A stretch of 64,000 bases of DNA from Jaltomata sinuosa (lineage: Eukaryota > Streptophyta > Magnoliopsida > Solanales > Solanaceae): contig QJPP01005274.1 of NCBI GenBank assembly GCA_003996215.1, positions 454,130 to 518,129 of the forward strand. The letters run 5' to 3'. This document shows, one piece after another, positions 34,855 through 48,167 of the stretch (its first letter is position 1; the number at the start of each line of letters is the position of its first letter). The position numbers were made by a program, and so were the translations under genes. The notes beneath the pieces are model-generated. The model did no database searches. It worked only from the letters and a program-made list of their open reading frames with translations, and was not told where the DNA came from.

Positions 34855-36257
34855 CTGGGGGCAATCTCTAGCATAGTGCCCAATAATTTCATACTCATAA
34901 CAAGGCCCTGACAGCCTAAATTGTCGAGATAAACCAGCCGAACCTATGTGGCCACCATGGTCTGATGCCCCAGAAGCTGTACCTTTTGAAGACTGACCGT
35001 TATAGAATGCTGGTTACTCTAACACTGCTCAAGCTGAGGACTACCAAAAGCCTGAAGTGATGCATGAACTGGTCGACTAAACTGACCCTGGCGCTGCTGT
35101 GGCTGATACCCTCGGCCCCATTGGCCTGAACCTCTACCACTAGAATAGGAACCACTATAGCTACCCTGATGTCATGGCCTCTTATCTCTGGCCCCCTGAT
35201 CACGATGATGTAAATCCTTTATGGTACGGACATAGTCTGTGATAGCCTGAAATGATCGACCACTGGAAACTAATATATCAGCTGGCTATCTAAGCTATGT
35301 ACGCAACCCCTAAACAAATATACAGACTCTGTCAGGCTTGGTATAGGCATGATCATAGCCCCAAATAGAGCAAGGTAGTGGAAACGAGTCTCGTACTCAT
35401 ATGCAGATGCCGATCCCTGCATAAGCCTAGTGAAATGCTCCCTGCGACGCTCTCTATCACTCTATGGAAGAACTTGGCCATGAAGGCCTCAAAAAACTCT
35501 AACCAAGATAATGGAGGAGATAAAGATGGTCTGCAAGCAACCTGAGCCTCCACCATAACTTAGCTGGGCCCTCTAAATGATAATTAGTATAACCGACTCT
35601 GTGAGTCTCCCACAACCCGAAATGATATAGCATCTCCTCACAATTAGTAATAAAATCATGGGGATCCTACCCCGGTGTACTAGAAAATCTAGGTGGTGCC
35701 AATCTCATGAATCTACCCAAAGCCTTCTGCTCCATCTTTGTCATAACTGGGTGAGGAGCAAGAAGCTGTGCAACAGCAAGAACCTGAATAACCTCAGCAC
35801 GGGGAGCCGCAGTAGCAGGCTGCGCTCTTGGACACTGTACACCTAGGGCTGCCCCGTGAGAAAATGTTTGTGCCACATGTGAAGGTTGTCCCTCTATCAT
35901 ACCCAACAACTGTAGAAGTAAACCCTGAACAGCTGACGAAGGAACTGAGGCTGAAGCTTGCACAGAAACCGTTGTTGGTACTAGAGCTGGTGGCACCTGG
36001 GTTGTCCCCTGGTCCACATGATGCTACTTCAAAACAAACTCGGGCTCAACCTCAACCCTAGGAGCTCTAACTGGTGTCGCTTCTCGGGCACGTCCTCTAG
36101 CTCTACCTCTGAAACCTCCCTGGCCTCTAGCTAGAGTCGGGGGTGCTGGAGTCAAAGTCCTGCCCCCGCCTGATGTCGATGATCTCGTATGAACAATCTG
36201 TGGGAGAATAAAATAGAACAAGTGAGATTTCAAGAAACTTTCAAAGATACTATACAC
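34855..36257 (-). pseudogene. Element B: gag with broken zinc knuckle
   Basis: Fragments on the minus strand: 36257-36024 (Arg/Gly-rich N-terminal stretch), 36017-35667 (Ala/Pro-rich, ending KALGRFMRLAPPRFSSTPG), 35556-35353 (LEFFEAFMAKFFHRV) and 35203-35000. A knuckle at about 34905-34862 reads CYEYEIIGHYARDCP: the second zinc Cys is Tyr. The frames are separated by stops. Confidence 0.65.
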
Positions 36258-36394
36258 GAGATAGAAGCAAGAAAAAGTCCATGTTTCCTAAGATGCCACT
36301 GTAGCCTTTGAAAGATTGAGTACGGATGTCTCCGCCATGATCCGCAGGACTCTACTAGACATTGGCTCCTATACCAATGACACCGGTGAACTAA

Positions 36395-36407
36395 GGCTCT
36401 TATACCA
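36395..36407 (-). other. primer binding site of element B, mutated
   Basis: Minus-strand TGGTATAAGAGCC differs from the initiator-Met site TGGTATCAGAGC by C to A. It lies three bases from the LTR edge at 36411. A second look-alike, TGGTATAGGAGCC, lies 31 bases further in (36364-36376), perhaps a small tandem duplication. Confidence 0.75.
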
Positions 36408-36410
36408 AGC

Positions 36411-39400
36411 TGTCATGACCCAATTTCTTGGTCATGATGGCACTTACAACCCCCCAGTAGGAAAATCATTTCTCGTAGCCTAGAACGATTAGTAATGGGC
36501 TACCACCATCTAATGATCAAATGGAAGAACAGTAAATAAACGAAAGCAAGGGAACAAGATAAAGAAATAAGAAATAAGAATATATAAGCGGAAGCTAAAG
36601 CAAACCCAAAACTTGGTATCATAGTATAAGAGCCACAACTACATCAATAGAGTACACAGGGTCCAAACGTATATATATACATATGTCTCTGAATAGTAAA
36701 ATAGTACATAATACTAAAGATGAACTAAAAGCTAAGCTCCAGTCGCCAAGAGCTCACCCTTAGTCTCGGATAGTCTCGAAAAAATCAGCCCACACGAGTC
36801 TCCAATGGATCAACGGCGATGGCCCATACTAGGATCTACACCAGAAGATACAGAGTGTAGTATGAGCACCGATTGCTAAGCAACATGTACCTAGTAGGTA
36901 TCATAGGCCGACTGAGCGCATATAATATAAAAAGGCAATAATATAGTAGAAGAGAAGCAAGTAGTCATAGAAAACAATGAATAAGTACACGAAAGCTAGG
37001 ACAGAAGGATACAAGAAGAAAATAACATACTTGGCTAGCTACTAGAAGATATATATCACATAGGCGCAGTGAAAGAAAGAAGTAACGCACCTGGGATCCT
37101 TGCAATAACAATATATAGAGAGGATTTTAGAAATAAGGGTACACCGGTAACCTCAAGTATAAAGGAAAGGAGGGAAGAAGAAAAATGATAGCATGCTCGA
37201 AAACAAGATTAATAACCAAACCATGCTAATAATACTACTCTCAAGTCAGGAAAGAATCAATCGGTAGCCCAAATACAGCTTATCAATTGAACCAATGTAT
37301 ATAATACAACCCTCAATATCCAACCAGCATATGTAATCACAATAAAGATCAATATCTCAATAGAATAACAATAAGTCTACCTATAATCCCAACGGGCACC
37401 CATACATCCGAGGAACACAAACAAGTGAAGACAAACCCTCTGGCATCCCATACTACCAAAGCGTACACTCATCAAATAGAAACAAGGATGGAATCTCATA
37501 CAAATGAATGATATGATATGATATGCTCAAACCAAGTGATAGTAGTGCCGTATGTTACCCCCTCCGGTACCTAAAAGGCCCAATAGAGGCAGGATCCATG
37601 GAAGGGATTCCCCCGAGTACCTCAACTACACAGGACAACTCTCCTCTAGTCACCCTCAGCCCGTAGCTCCTGGTCCAGAATGGCAGGGTCCATAGAGGTC
37701 TACTCGTAGACCACATACTAAATCTCATAACCTCAATGTAATCATCTGGAGTGTAACCGGATCCAAATAAGTCATCAAATCTCTAAAATGCATGCCCGGG
37801 GTTCTACCCAGGTCTAAATCAGTGAATCAAGTCTCAAAAACCCCAACAAGGGTGCCCGAACATAACCAGGTCTAAAACAGTAGTAAAAACCCATTTGTGG
37901 CTCGGTCCGACCGAGTCTAGTGCCATCATAATCAATAGGAAATCAAATCTAGCACTATGGCCCAGCCGAGTATAGTATAAGTATGAAAACAATGATAAAA
38001 TCATCTTTTTAAATATCTTACCCCAAGAAGATCCATAAAATCCAGTGCCCAACCTTTTATAACCATTTTTACCGAAAATGGTCCCTCGGAGCCATGCCGG
38101 GTTTAGAAAACCATCAATAATAGGCATGAAGCCAAAACTGAAGTAAAACATGTGAAAAACCTCTTTATATGCATGATGATAACATGCTCAATCACAAACA
38201 GTAACCCAATGGCTCACAATCAACCTATCGTCCTTGCACAGGCTTCAATCCCTCTAAAGCACATATAACTAGCCTATGATCGCAATATCAATGTCTGGGA
38301 CTCACGAACATTCCTAAATAACCCACCATTTATGGTCCAGAGTCAAATACAAGGCCACACAGGACCACAAGGGTGATACTATCAACTACTATGAATACTA
38401 CAATCATCGGAGAAAGAAAATAAGCCGGACATGAAGAAGCAGACAGGTCTGCGGTATCAAGCTAATAAACCCAACCCAAGGATGCTAATTAGTACAATTA
38501 TATCCTATATATGCAAAGTCTAGAAGATTTAAACCGTAACCTATCTGTCGTCGGATGACAAGCTACTAGAACGACGATGTCCAAGCCCGAACTACTCTGA
38601 GAATCCCCAAAGTGAAATCACACTATCATAAACAGAAACTACACATTATAAAAAGACCAATGATACTCATACTGCTATACTAATAGCCAGGTCGAAATCA
38701 GGTCAAAAGTAGGATGCGGGGACCATAACCTAAAACCAAAAATGAACGAGTGCAAAACAACCACCACACTCTTGTGAGAGTGCATGCTCAGATTATTGGA
38801 AGATATTGGACAAGGAAAAGGCTCAAAACAGCCTACCAACTAAAGTAACAATTAAGGAATCAAAGAGGGGAATTATGGAATTAAACGGAGAACTTACTGA
38901 ATTGGAGATATGAAAAAGATCACCGGACCAAGAATTTACACCCAAATGACAAGAATTGAAGCAATGCAGAGCTTTGGTGAGTTATGAGCTAACAACACAT
39001 GGGGAAACAAATTTTAGAGTTATAAAAATGAAGGAGAAGGTTTATATACTGCCTAGGGGTCCTTCATTGCGATTACGAAAGGACCCCATGCAGTCACGAT
39101 GATCACACTGGCTAGACCATCACGATCGCGAGGACTAGCCATGCAGTCGTGAAGAACAAGGCAGAGAAGGCTGAATCACAGTCGCGAGGATGGGCATCGC
39201 GATCGCGTAGAACAAGGGAACAGGGAAAACATTGCGGTCGTGAACAGGGACTTCGTCATCGCGAAGAACAAAGGTACCAGGTCTACAGGGCCTTCATCGC
39301 AGTCGCGTGAAGTAACCTTATGATCGCGATTAAGGTCTATACCTGCAACAGCTATCAACAGAAAACACAAGAGGAAAATTCTATGGGTTGGCCCACAGGG

Positions 39401-39939
39401 TTTATTCGAGACTCCACGCGTGCAAATGAACTATGCTAATGTACTAGAAATCGCATTCTGGACTCAATGGAACTGGAGGAAAATCCAACGGAGGTCGATT
39501 TGGCAAAAAGTGGGCATAACGCCCAAAACTAACCTTAAGCCAAAACAAAACTCAACACCCAAAAATGAGTATGAAAGCCTCGGGACCCGTACCAAAGGTC
39601 ACTCTAGCTCAAAGTCGACATTTCGAAGCTAACAGCGCTGACAGAATTTCCATTCGAGGTTGTTTTTTCTAAATGTTGACCAAAGTCAAACTTTAAAGTT
39701 CATCTGGCTAGAAAACACAAAAACCAACACAGAACCAAATCAAAAGCTTCCATACCCCAGCCAAGGGTCCATCTAGACAAAACTCCATGCTCTAAAGCTA
39801 ACGGAACTATCGAAATTCAATTCCGAGCATGTTTACCAGGAATGTTGACCAGAGTCAATGATATCCTATGTTAAAACTCTAAAATAGAAAAATATCCATA
39901 ACGACCAAACGAATAGACAGAGCACCAAACTACTGGTCC
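36411..39939 (-). repeat. Element B 5' LTR, truncated part
   Basis: It begins TGTCATGACCCAATTTC beside the primer site and follows the 3' LTR to ...CTACTGGTCC at 39939. There the similarity ends, about 95 bases before the expected terminus. Island 39063-39330 and TATA 39041-39050 are kept. Confidence 0.8.
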
Positions 39940-40601
39940 ATCAATTTACTTGCCTTTACGAAGATTTTCGGTAGAAAATTAGTAGGATTCGCCTCTTTTT
40001 GCCTCTTCCCTTCCCCAAAATATTCTTGAATAATTCTGAATATTTTTGGGGAAGTTTTTGCATTTACAATGACTTATCCCACTATAATGGCCCAATCCCG
40101 CTATAGCGGCACCATCGTAGCGGGAGCTGCCCGCTATAGCGAGGTTGACCGCCTTGACTTTTGCTATAGCAAGAATTTCTCCGCTATAGCAAGAATTTCT
40201 CCACTATAGCGGTCGTTGTTGTAGCAGCGTGTCACCCGCTATAGCAGCTCACATGGGACAAAACCTCAAGAATCCTCCCAGTTTTTCCCATTTTATAATA
40301 CACCTTCCAACCTTAATGTTCTAGACCAACCCTTTCATGTCAAATTTGATATCGAGAGTTCTACTCACTCAAATTCATTTTTGAAAAGTCCTACGGACTC
40401 CTTAAGGTCTTGGCTAATAGAAAAACTAGCTCAACCTTAGACATTTCACCGAATCCTTTCCTAGATTATAATAGACCTTACCTCACCCAGAATTCATCTG
40501 AGGCTGGCCTAACCCCAAATTTTCAACTCCCAAATCCGAAAGTTTTCTAACCCATTTTTTTGCACGAATAGCTCACCTATAATGACGGGAGGGTCGTTAC
40601 A
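39940..40601 (-). repeat. foreign LTR fragment with GCTATAGCGG island
   Basis: Read on the minus strand it starts TGTAACGACCCTCCC, a typical LTR start, but is otherwise unlike element B. It holds many CCGCTATAGCGG units (40078-40252). It is joined seamlessly to the truncated LTR of B. No primer site follows at 40602. It is either the remnant of an element that inserted there or the other half of a recombinant LTR. Confidence 0.6.
40078..40252. repeat. palindrome island, core CCGCTATAGCGG
   Basis: Perfect and near-perfect CCGCTATAGCGG palindromes, including two back-to-back GCTATAGCAAGAATTTCTCC units. The core is a 12-bp perfect inverted repeat. Confidence 0.8.
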
Positions 40602-40831
40602 GTCGCTTTTCTGCATTTTTTCTAGCTGCAGAAATCTGCATTTTCAATATGCACCACCTGCCATTTACAAAACTAATTTAAATACAGCCCAAACCAACAT
40701 TAATTGTTGCCACAACATTCATAAGAAACTATAACATCAACAAGAAACTACATATGAAGTAAAACATTCATTAAACACATAATAGATCCACCCAAAGGGA
40801 GTATAAAGTGTTTCAAAACTTAAAAGAAGTT
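40602..40831. other. AT-rich DNA, no feature recognised
   Basis: Opens with CTGCAGAAATCTGCATTTT-like inverted words, then AT-rich DNA leading into the tandem array. No gene. Confidence 0.3.
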
Positions 40832-41960
40832 CAAGATTATAAACAAAGTATCAAAATGCTAATTCAAAATTTCTAAATTCACTATCAAATTCAAGAACCT
40901 TATAAAGTTGAAAACTAATTCAAGATTATAACCCAACAATATAAGCTAATTCAAAATTTTCAAATTCACTATCAAATTCAAAATCCTAATTCAATAGCCT
41001 AAATTCAAAACTAACACTAACCTAAAGTTAAAAACTGATTCAAGATTATAACTCAAAACTAATAATATAAACTTAACAAACTTAAAAAAAGCCTAACTTA
41101 AAAAAACTTAACTTAAAAAAACTTAACTTCGAAAAACTTACCTTCAAGGACCTAATTCAAGAACCTAAAGTTGAAAACTAATTCAAGTTTATAACTCAAT
41201 AATGTAAACTAATTCAAAATTTCTAAACTCACTATCAAATTCAAAAACCTTATAAAAGTTGAAAACTAATTCAAGATTATAAGCCAACAATATAAACTAA
41301 TTCAAAATTTTCAAATTCACTATCAAATTCAAGAACCTAATTAAAGAACCTAAATGCAAAACTAACACTAACCTAAAGTTGAAAACTAATTCAAGATTAT
41401 AACCTAAAACTAACAATATAAACTAACAAACTTAAAAAAACTTAACTTAAAAAAACTCAACTTAAAAAACTTAACTTAAAAAAACTTAACTTCAAAAAAC
41501 TTACCTTCAAGGACCTGATTCAAGAACCTAAAGAAGAAATCTAAAAAAATACATTCACACTTTCTAATTAATTTAAAACATAAAATATTTTCAAATTCAC
41601 TATCAAATTCAAGAACCTAAAGTTAAAACTAATTCAAGATTATAACTCAACAATATAAACTAATTAAAAAAATTCAAATTCACTATCAAATTCAAGAACC
41701 TAAAGTTAAAAACTAATTTAAGATTATAACGCAACAATATAAACTAATTCGAAATTTTCAAATTCACTATCAAATTCAAGAACCTAAATTCAAAACTAAC
41801 ACTAACCTAAAGTTCAAAACTAATTCAAGATTATAACACAAAACTAACCATATAAACTAAAAAGCTTAAAAAAATTTAACTTCAAAAAACTTACCTTCAA
41901 GAACCTAAAGTTAAAAACTAATTCAAGATTATAATCCAAAATTAACAATATAAGATTCAT
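40832..41960. repeat. AT-rich tandem array with higher-order spacing
   Basis: The line AACTAATTCAAGATTATAAC recurs near 40832, 40921, 41041, 41184, 41272, 41392, 41635, 41720, 41826 and 41924. Spacings 89-120-143 are followed by 88-120, then become irregular, so a unit of about 350 bp made of three sub-units seems duplicated. Runs of CTTAAAAAAACTTAACTT sit between. No coding potential. Confidence 0.7.
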
Positions 41961-41995
41961 AACCTAAACTAATTAGGTTCACAAACTAATAGCAA

Positions 41996-41998
<3 letters not shown>

Positions 41999-42037
<39 letters not shown>
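41999..42037. repeat. (AT)n microsatellite
   Basis: An uninterrupted alternating AT run of just under 40 bases at the right edge of the AT-rich array. The flanks up to 42222 are AT-rich repeats of TTCATAACCTAAACTAATTA without genes. Confidence 0.95.
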
Positions 42038-42042
<5 letters not shown>

Positions 42043-42222
42043 TAAACTAATTAAAGTTCATAACCTAAACACCTAAACTAATAGTAAGCATTGAACTAAA
42101 CTAAGATTCATAACCTAAACTAATTAGGTTCACAAACTAATAGCAAGAATTTAACCTACAATTAAGGTTCATAAACTAAAGACCTAAACTAAAGTTCACA
42201 TATTAATTTTTCACTAACATTC

Positions 42223-45200
42223 TATCACGATCCGATTTCTAGTTCATAATAGCACCTACAACCCCCAGTAGGTGAACCAATCCCCGTAATCCAGAATGGT
42301 TAGTAGTTGGCTACTATCTAACAAGCATGCGAAAGAACAGTAAATAAGCGAATGCATGGGAACAAGATAAAGAAATAAGCAACAGGAACGCATAAGCGAA
42401 AGCTAAACCAAACCCAAAACCTGGTATCATTGTATAAGAGCCAGTACTAAATATACAGAGTACAAAGGGATCTAAAGGAATATATACATATGTCTATGAA
42501 ATAACAAAAGAGTACATAATACAAGGGATGAGATAACAGCTAAACTCCGGTCGCCAAGAGCTCACCCTCTATCTCGGATAGTCCAAAAGATCAGCCCGCA
42601 TGAGTTTACAATGGATTAGCAGCGATGGCCCATAATAGGATCTGCACCAGGAAGATGCAGAGTGTAGTATGAGCACTAATTGCTAAGCAAAGGGTACCTA
42701 GGAGGCATCATAGACCGACTGAGTGCATATAAGATATAAGAGCAATAATATAGCAGAAAAGAAACAAGTAGTCACAGAAATAATGAATAGGTACACAGAA
42801 GCTAGCACAGAAGGAATACAAGGAGAAAACAATCATCCTCGGCTAGCTACTAGACATATATACCACAGAACACAGGTGAAAGAAAGAATAACGCACCTGG
42901 AGTCCTTGCAACAATAATATATATGAGAGTTTAGGAAAGCAGGTGGTATATAGGTAACCTCAAGAAAATGGAAGGAAGGAGGGTTACTGAACATAAATAG
43001 GCTAGCAGTGAACCACACAAGGTAAGGATGATCGCATAAAAATTCACCAGATTTATAGCATGAAATAGTACTACAATAGGATAAAATAATAACAAATCTA
43101 CCTATAGTCCCAATGGGTGCCCATACACCCGAGGAACGCATACAAGTGAAAATAGACCCTTCGGCATCCCATACTACCAGAGCGTACACTTAGCAAACAG
43201 CAAATAAGGGTGGAATCAAACACAAAAGGATGATGTGATGCAAAAGTGAGAACCAGGTGGAACAGTAACCCTGTATGTACTTCCTCCAGCGCCTATAGGC
43301 CCAGTAGGTAGGATCCATGGAAGGACACGACCCATATACTTCAACTACACCATATACGCCTCAATCGGCACACTCATCCCGCAGCCCCTAGTCTAGATCG
43401 ACAAGGTCCACGGAGGTCCTCGACCACATACTAAATCTCAGAATCTCAATATAACCATCCAGAGTGTATCCAGATCCAAATAAGTAACCAAATCTTTAAA
43501 ATGCATGCCCGGAGTGCTACCCGGGTCTAAATTAGTGAATCAAGTCTTAAAAACCCCAACCAGGGTGCTCAAACATAATCGAGTCTAAAACAGTAGTAAA
43601 ACTAATCTGTTGCTCGGTCCAACTGAGTCTAGTATTGTTTCAAAAGCAACAAGAAAACATGTCTAGCACTCCAGCTCCGCCGAGTCTAGTAACTGTACAA
43701 AAACCAGTGATAAATCAACCTTTTAACTCTTTTACCCCAAGAGATCCATGAAACCAATCCTAAACCCATGTATAACCATTTTTACTGAAAATGGGCCCTC
43801 GGGGCCATGCAAGGTTTAGAAATCCATTTATAGTAGGCCCGAAGACAAAATCATGGTAAAATATGTAGAAAATCTTTTTATATGCATGATAATGGCATGC
43901 TCAAACACAAGTAATAGCCCAATGGCTCTCAATCAACCTATTGGCCCTACATAGGCTTCTATCACTCTTCAACATAGATAACCAGCTCAATAGTCAAATA
44001 TCGATGTCCAGGACTCACAGATATCCCCAAATAACCCACCACCTATAGTCTAGAGTCAAATTCAAGGCCACACGGACCATAAGGGTGATACTATCAACTA
44101 CAACGAATACTACAATCATCAGAGTGAAAATAAAACGGACATGAAGAAGCGGACAAGGTCTTGGTGCCATTCTAATAAGCCCAACCCAAGGATACTAGTT
44201 AGTACAATTGTAGCCTATATACGTAAAGTCTAGAAGAGTTAAATCGTAACCTACCTGTCATCCGACGACAAGCTGCTAGAACAACAATGTCTAATCCCAA
44301 ACTGCTCTGAGAAGCTCCGAAATGCAATCAAGCTACCAAAAACATAAACTACACATAAAAATGAATCTAAAGATACCCATATGTCTATGCTTATAACCGA
44401 GTCAAAATTTGGGTCATTGTGGGACCATAGGCCCCGCAACCTGAAGCCAGAAATGAAAGAGCGCAAGATGATCACCACACTTTCGTGAGTGCATGCTCAG
44501 AATAATAGAAGAAATTGACCAAGGGAAAGGCTCAAAACAACCTACCATCTATGGGAACAACTTAAGGAAATACAAGAGGAGAATTATGAAAATAAAACCA
44601 ATAAAATCTTACAATTATGATGGGTAAACGATCATGACTGAGAAAATCACACCCTAGCACCAGGAATTGAAGTAATATGATGTTTTGGGGAGCTTGGACT
44701 GATAAAAATAGAGGTTAGGTGGATTTGAATTGTTGAAAATAAAGGTGGGAGTTTATATACAGCCCAGGGGTCTTTCTTCGCGATCGCGAAGGGACCCCAC
44801 GTGGTCGTGAGGACCACGCTAGCTAGACCATCACAATCGCGGGGACAAGTCACGCGGTCGCAAAGAACAAGAAGGGAGGAGCTACATCGCGATTGCATGA
44901 AGGGTCCCTCGCAGTCGCGATGACCAACGAGGTAGTCCATCACTATCGCAATGGATTCCTTTGCGGTCCTGATTAAGGCCATAGACCTGAACCTGTAATA
45001 GCAACCAGCAGAAAACCAAGGGGGGAAATGTCTCTAGATGGGCCCACATGACTCATCTTGGACCCCATGCACGTAAACAAACTATGCTAATATACTAGAA
45101 ACAGGATTCCAGACTCAGTGGAACTGACGAAACTCCTAACGGAGGTCAATTTATTGAAAAGTAAGCCCGACCCCCAAAACTACCCTTTTACCAAAGAGAA

Positions 45201-45682
45201 ACTCAAAACCCAAAAATGAGTCTGGAAGCCTCGGGACCCAAACCAAAGGTCCCTCTAGCCTAAAGTCGACATTCCATAACTAACAGTGTTGATGGAATTC
45301 CCATCCGAGGCTATCTTTTCCGAATGTTGACCAAATTCAAATTTCCAAGTTCAACTGGCTAGAAAACACAAAAACCAACACAAACCCAAACTGAAAGCTC
45401 CCAGACCCCAGCCAAGGGTCCATCTAGACCAAAATCCACGCTCTGAAGCTAATGAAACTGTCAAAATTTAATTCTGAGCACATTTACTAAAAATGTTGAC
45501 CAAAGTCAATGATGTTCTAAGTTTAGGCTCTAAAATAGGGAAACGGCCATAAAGACCACACAAATTGCCAGGGCACCAAACCACAAGTCCTAGCAAGCCA
45601 TAAATGACTTAGGGCCGCTACAGGCAAGCTCTAACAGTTCAAATAAAGCATAAATGCGGGAATGGTCAGAAGGGTCAGTACA
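42223..45682 (-). repeat. Element C 3' LTR
   Basis: It starts TATCACGATCC (the TG terminus mutated to TA) and ends AGGGTCAGTACA, 3460 bp. It matches the element B LTRs with extra deletions. Island 44776-44975 and TATA GTATATAAAC (minus, 44751-44760) are retained. No gene inside. Confidence 0.8.
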
Positions 45683-45689
45683 TTATCCA

Positions 45690-46424
45690 CTACAAAAAAG
45701 GACTTTCATCCTTGAAAGTCAAAAATAAGGGAGTACCTGAAGCCTCAAACAACTGTGGAAACTGAGTCTGCATCTCTCTCTCGATCTCCCAGGTAGCCTT
45801 CTCGATTGGACGGTGCCTCCACTGAACCTTAACAATTAGAATCTCCCTAGATCTCAACCTCCTGACATCTCTTACTAGAATAGCAATCGACTCCTCAACG
45901 AAGGCTAAACTCTCATCCAACTGAAGTGAATCTCACTGCAACACATGAGACTTATCTAGGACATACTGCCGCAACATCGATACATGAAATACTGGGTGCA
46001 TAGCTAAAAACATCAGAGGCAAAGCTAATTGATAGGCAACACCACCAACTCTCTGAAGGATCTCGAATGGCCCAATATACCTAGGGCTAAGCTTTCCCCG
46101 TCTACCAAATCTCGTCATTCCCTTGATAGGCGATACACAGAGGTATACCAAGTCACCAATACTAAACTCTAAGGCACAAAGTCTATGATCAGCATAGCTC
46201 TTCTGCCTACTCTGAGCTGCCCAAAGTTCGTCTTGAATCACACAGACTCTATCTAAGGAATCACGAAGCAAGTTTGTACTCTGTGGCCTAGACTCTAAAC
46301 CATTAAACCAACCAACCGGAAATCTGTAATGCCTACCATACAAAGCCTCAAAAGGTGCCATGCCAATGCTCGAATGGAAACTATTATTATAAGCAAACTC
46401 AGCAAAAGGCACAAACTGATCCAA
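45690..46424 (-). pseudogene. Element C: integrase C-terminal half and chromodomain-like tail
   Basis: A 163-residue open frame (46424-45933): FAYNNSFHSSIGMAPFEALYGRHYRFP, LWAAQSRQKSYADHR, RFGRRGKLSPRYIGPFEILQRVG, HPVFHVSMLRQYV. A stop and a new frame (45920-45690) follow with VRRLRSREILIVKVQWRHRPIEKATWEIEREMQ. The longest intact domain of element C. Confidence 0.85.
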
Positions 46425-46562
46425 AGAACCTCAAAAGTCAAGAACACAAGCCCAAAGCATGTCCTCTAGGACCTGAATAGTCCTCTCAGACTGTCCATCT
46501 ATCTGTGGGTGGAATACGGTACTAAGATGAACCTTTGTACCCAAGTCTCGCTGAACAGCCCC

Positions 46563-46781
46563 CTAAAATTGAGATGTGAATTGAGTGCCATGGTCTAAAA
46601 TGATGGAAGTTGGGACTCCATGCAAATGAACGACCTTATGAAGGTATCTCTGAGCTAACCTATCTACAGTATAAGTAGTTTGTACCGACAAAAAGTGCAC
46701 TGACTTAGTCAGCCTATCAACAATGACCCAGATAGAGTCAAACCCTCGAAAAGTGCGTGGCAACAAAACTATGAAGTCCAC
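46563..46781 (-). pseudogene. Element C: integrase core
   Basis: MDFIVLLPRTFRGFDSIWVIVDRLTKSVHF contains the first catalytic Asp (VIVDRLTK). HGVPTSIILDHGTQFTSQF carries the second (LDHGTQF, usually SDRGTQF). The core is cut off at its end by stops before 46424. Confidence 0.85.
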
Positions 46782-47011
46782 GGTAATCCCTTCCCACTTT
46801 CACTCAGGAATGAGAAGTCACTGCATCAATCCACCCAGTCTCAAGTACTCAAACTTAACCTACTTACAATTCAAGCACCGAGATATAACCTCCTCTATGT
46901 CCCACATCATACCACTCCATCAGTAAAGTTATCTCAGATCCCTATACATCTTGGATGTGCCAGGATGGATGGAATATCTAGTACAATGTGCCTCATGGAG
47001 AATCAACTAAA

Positions 47012-48167
47012 TCAAATCATCAACTGATCCTCAAACTGACGGCTCTGAATCTTATCAACCAAGGTAGAACGAACCTCAATACTGGCGAGGACTCTGCTAG
47101 GATCCAATAAGTCAAGCCTAACCAAACGGTTATCCAAGGACTGGATGTCCAAAGACAACGACCATTCTGAAACTGAAAGTGAAGCTAGGCTGCCCATACT
47201 CACTGTCTTTTGACTCAAGGCATCCGCTACCATGTTTGTCTTGCCTGAATGGTACAGAATATTAAAGTCATTGTCCTTCAGTAACTCAATCCATCTCCTC
47301 TAAATAGAGTTAATCTCTCACTGACTCGTAATGTACTGAAGACTACGGTGATCAGTGAATATCTCACAGTGAACCCCATATAAGTACTGCTTCCAAATCT
47401 TAAGCGCGAAGACTATCACAGCCAACTCTAAGTCTTGAGTGGGGTAGTTGCGCTCGTGAACCTTTAGCTAACTCGACACATATGCTATCATAAGACCCTC
47501 CTGCATCAACACACAACCAAGACCAACCCTAGAAGCTCTGACCCTCAACTGTTAAAGTCAACACTAGAGCAGAAGTCAATAAGGCCTTAAGCCTCTGAAA
47601 GCTATCCTCCAACTGATCCAACCACTGAAATGGGACATCCTTCCTAGTCATCATAGTCAAAGGTGCTACTATAGAGAAGAACCCCTCGACAAACCTCATG
47701 TAGTACCCTGCTAACCTAACAAAGCTGCGAACCTCGATAGAAGTAGTCAATCTTGGACAATCACGAACTACTTATATCTTACTCGGATCCACTCTAATCC
47801 CATCCATAGACAGCACATTCCTTAGGACTGCAACTGACTCAAGCCAAAACTCGCACTTTGAGAACTTAGCTTAAAGTTAATGATCTCTCAAAGTATGGAG
47901 TATAACCCTTAAGTATTGTTCATGCTCATCTCTACTCCTAAGGTATATCAGGATGTCATCTATGAAAACTATCACAAATGAGTCCAAGTACGGGCTAAGC
48001 ACCTTGTGCATCAAGTCCATAAAAGCTGCAGGGGCATTACTCAACCCAAAAGACATCACCAGGAACTCATAGTGGCCATAACATGTCCTAAATGTTGTCT
48101 TAGGGATGTCCTCCACCCTAATCCTCAATTGATGGTAGTCAGACCTCAAATATATCTTCAAAAACAT
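47012..48167 (-). pseudogene. Element C: RT and RNase H fragments
   Basis: The RT palm (48167-47877) is SDYHQLRIRVEDIPK, FGLSNAPAAFMDLMHKV and VIVFIDDILIYLRS with both catalytic Asp present. Upstream are TAG stops at 48183-48185 and 48177-48179, the same two codons stopped in element A. The thumb (47750-47529) has FVRLAGYYMRFVEGF. The RNase H end is at 47233-47012 (MVADALSQK). Much of RNase H is in other frames. Confidence 0.8.

Larger units (their letters stand above)
27572..39939 (-). mobile_element. Element B: Ty3/gypsy chromovirus with 3.6-kb LTRs
   Basis: A minus-strand LTR retrotransposon: 3' LTR (27572-31198), coding region (31.2-36.3 kb), primer site (36395-36407) and a 5' LTR (36411 on) that matches the 3' LTR until 39939 and is then replaced by foreign LTR sequence. 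Domains run gag, knuckle, protease, RT, RNase H, integrase, chromodomain-like. Many stops and frameshifts remain, but RT and RNase H have long open stretches (193 and 147 residues), so it looks younger than element A's coding region. Confidence 0.85.

Noticed and set aside
27572..39939. Integrated pararetrovirus as an alternative for the RT-bearing blocks
   Set aside because: Integrase, chromodomain-like tail, LTRs and tRNA-iMet primer site are present; no movement or coat protein region is seen.
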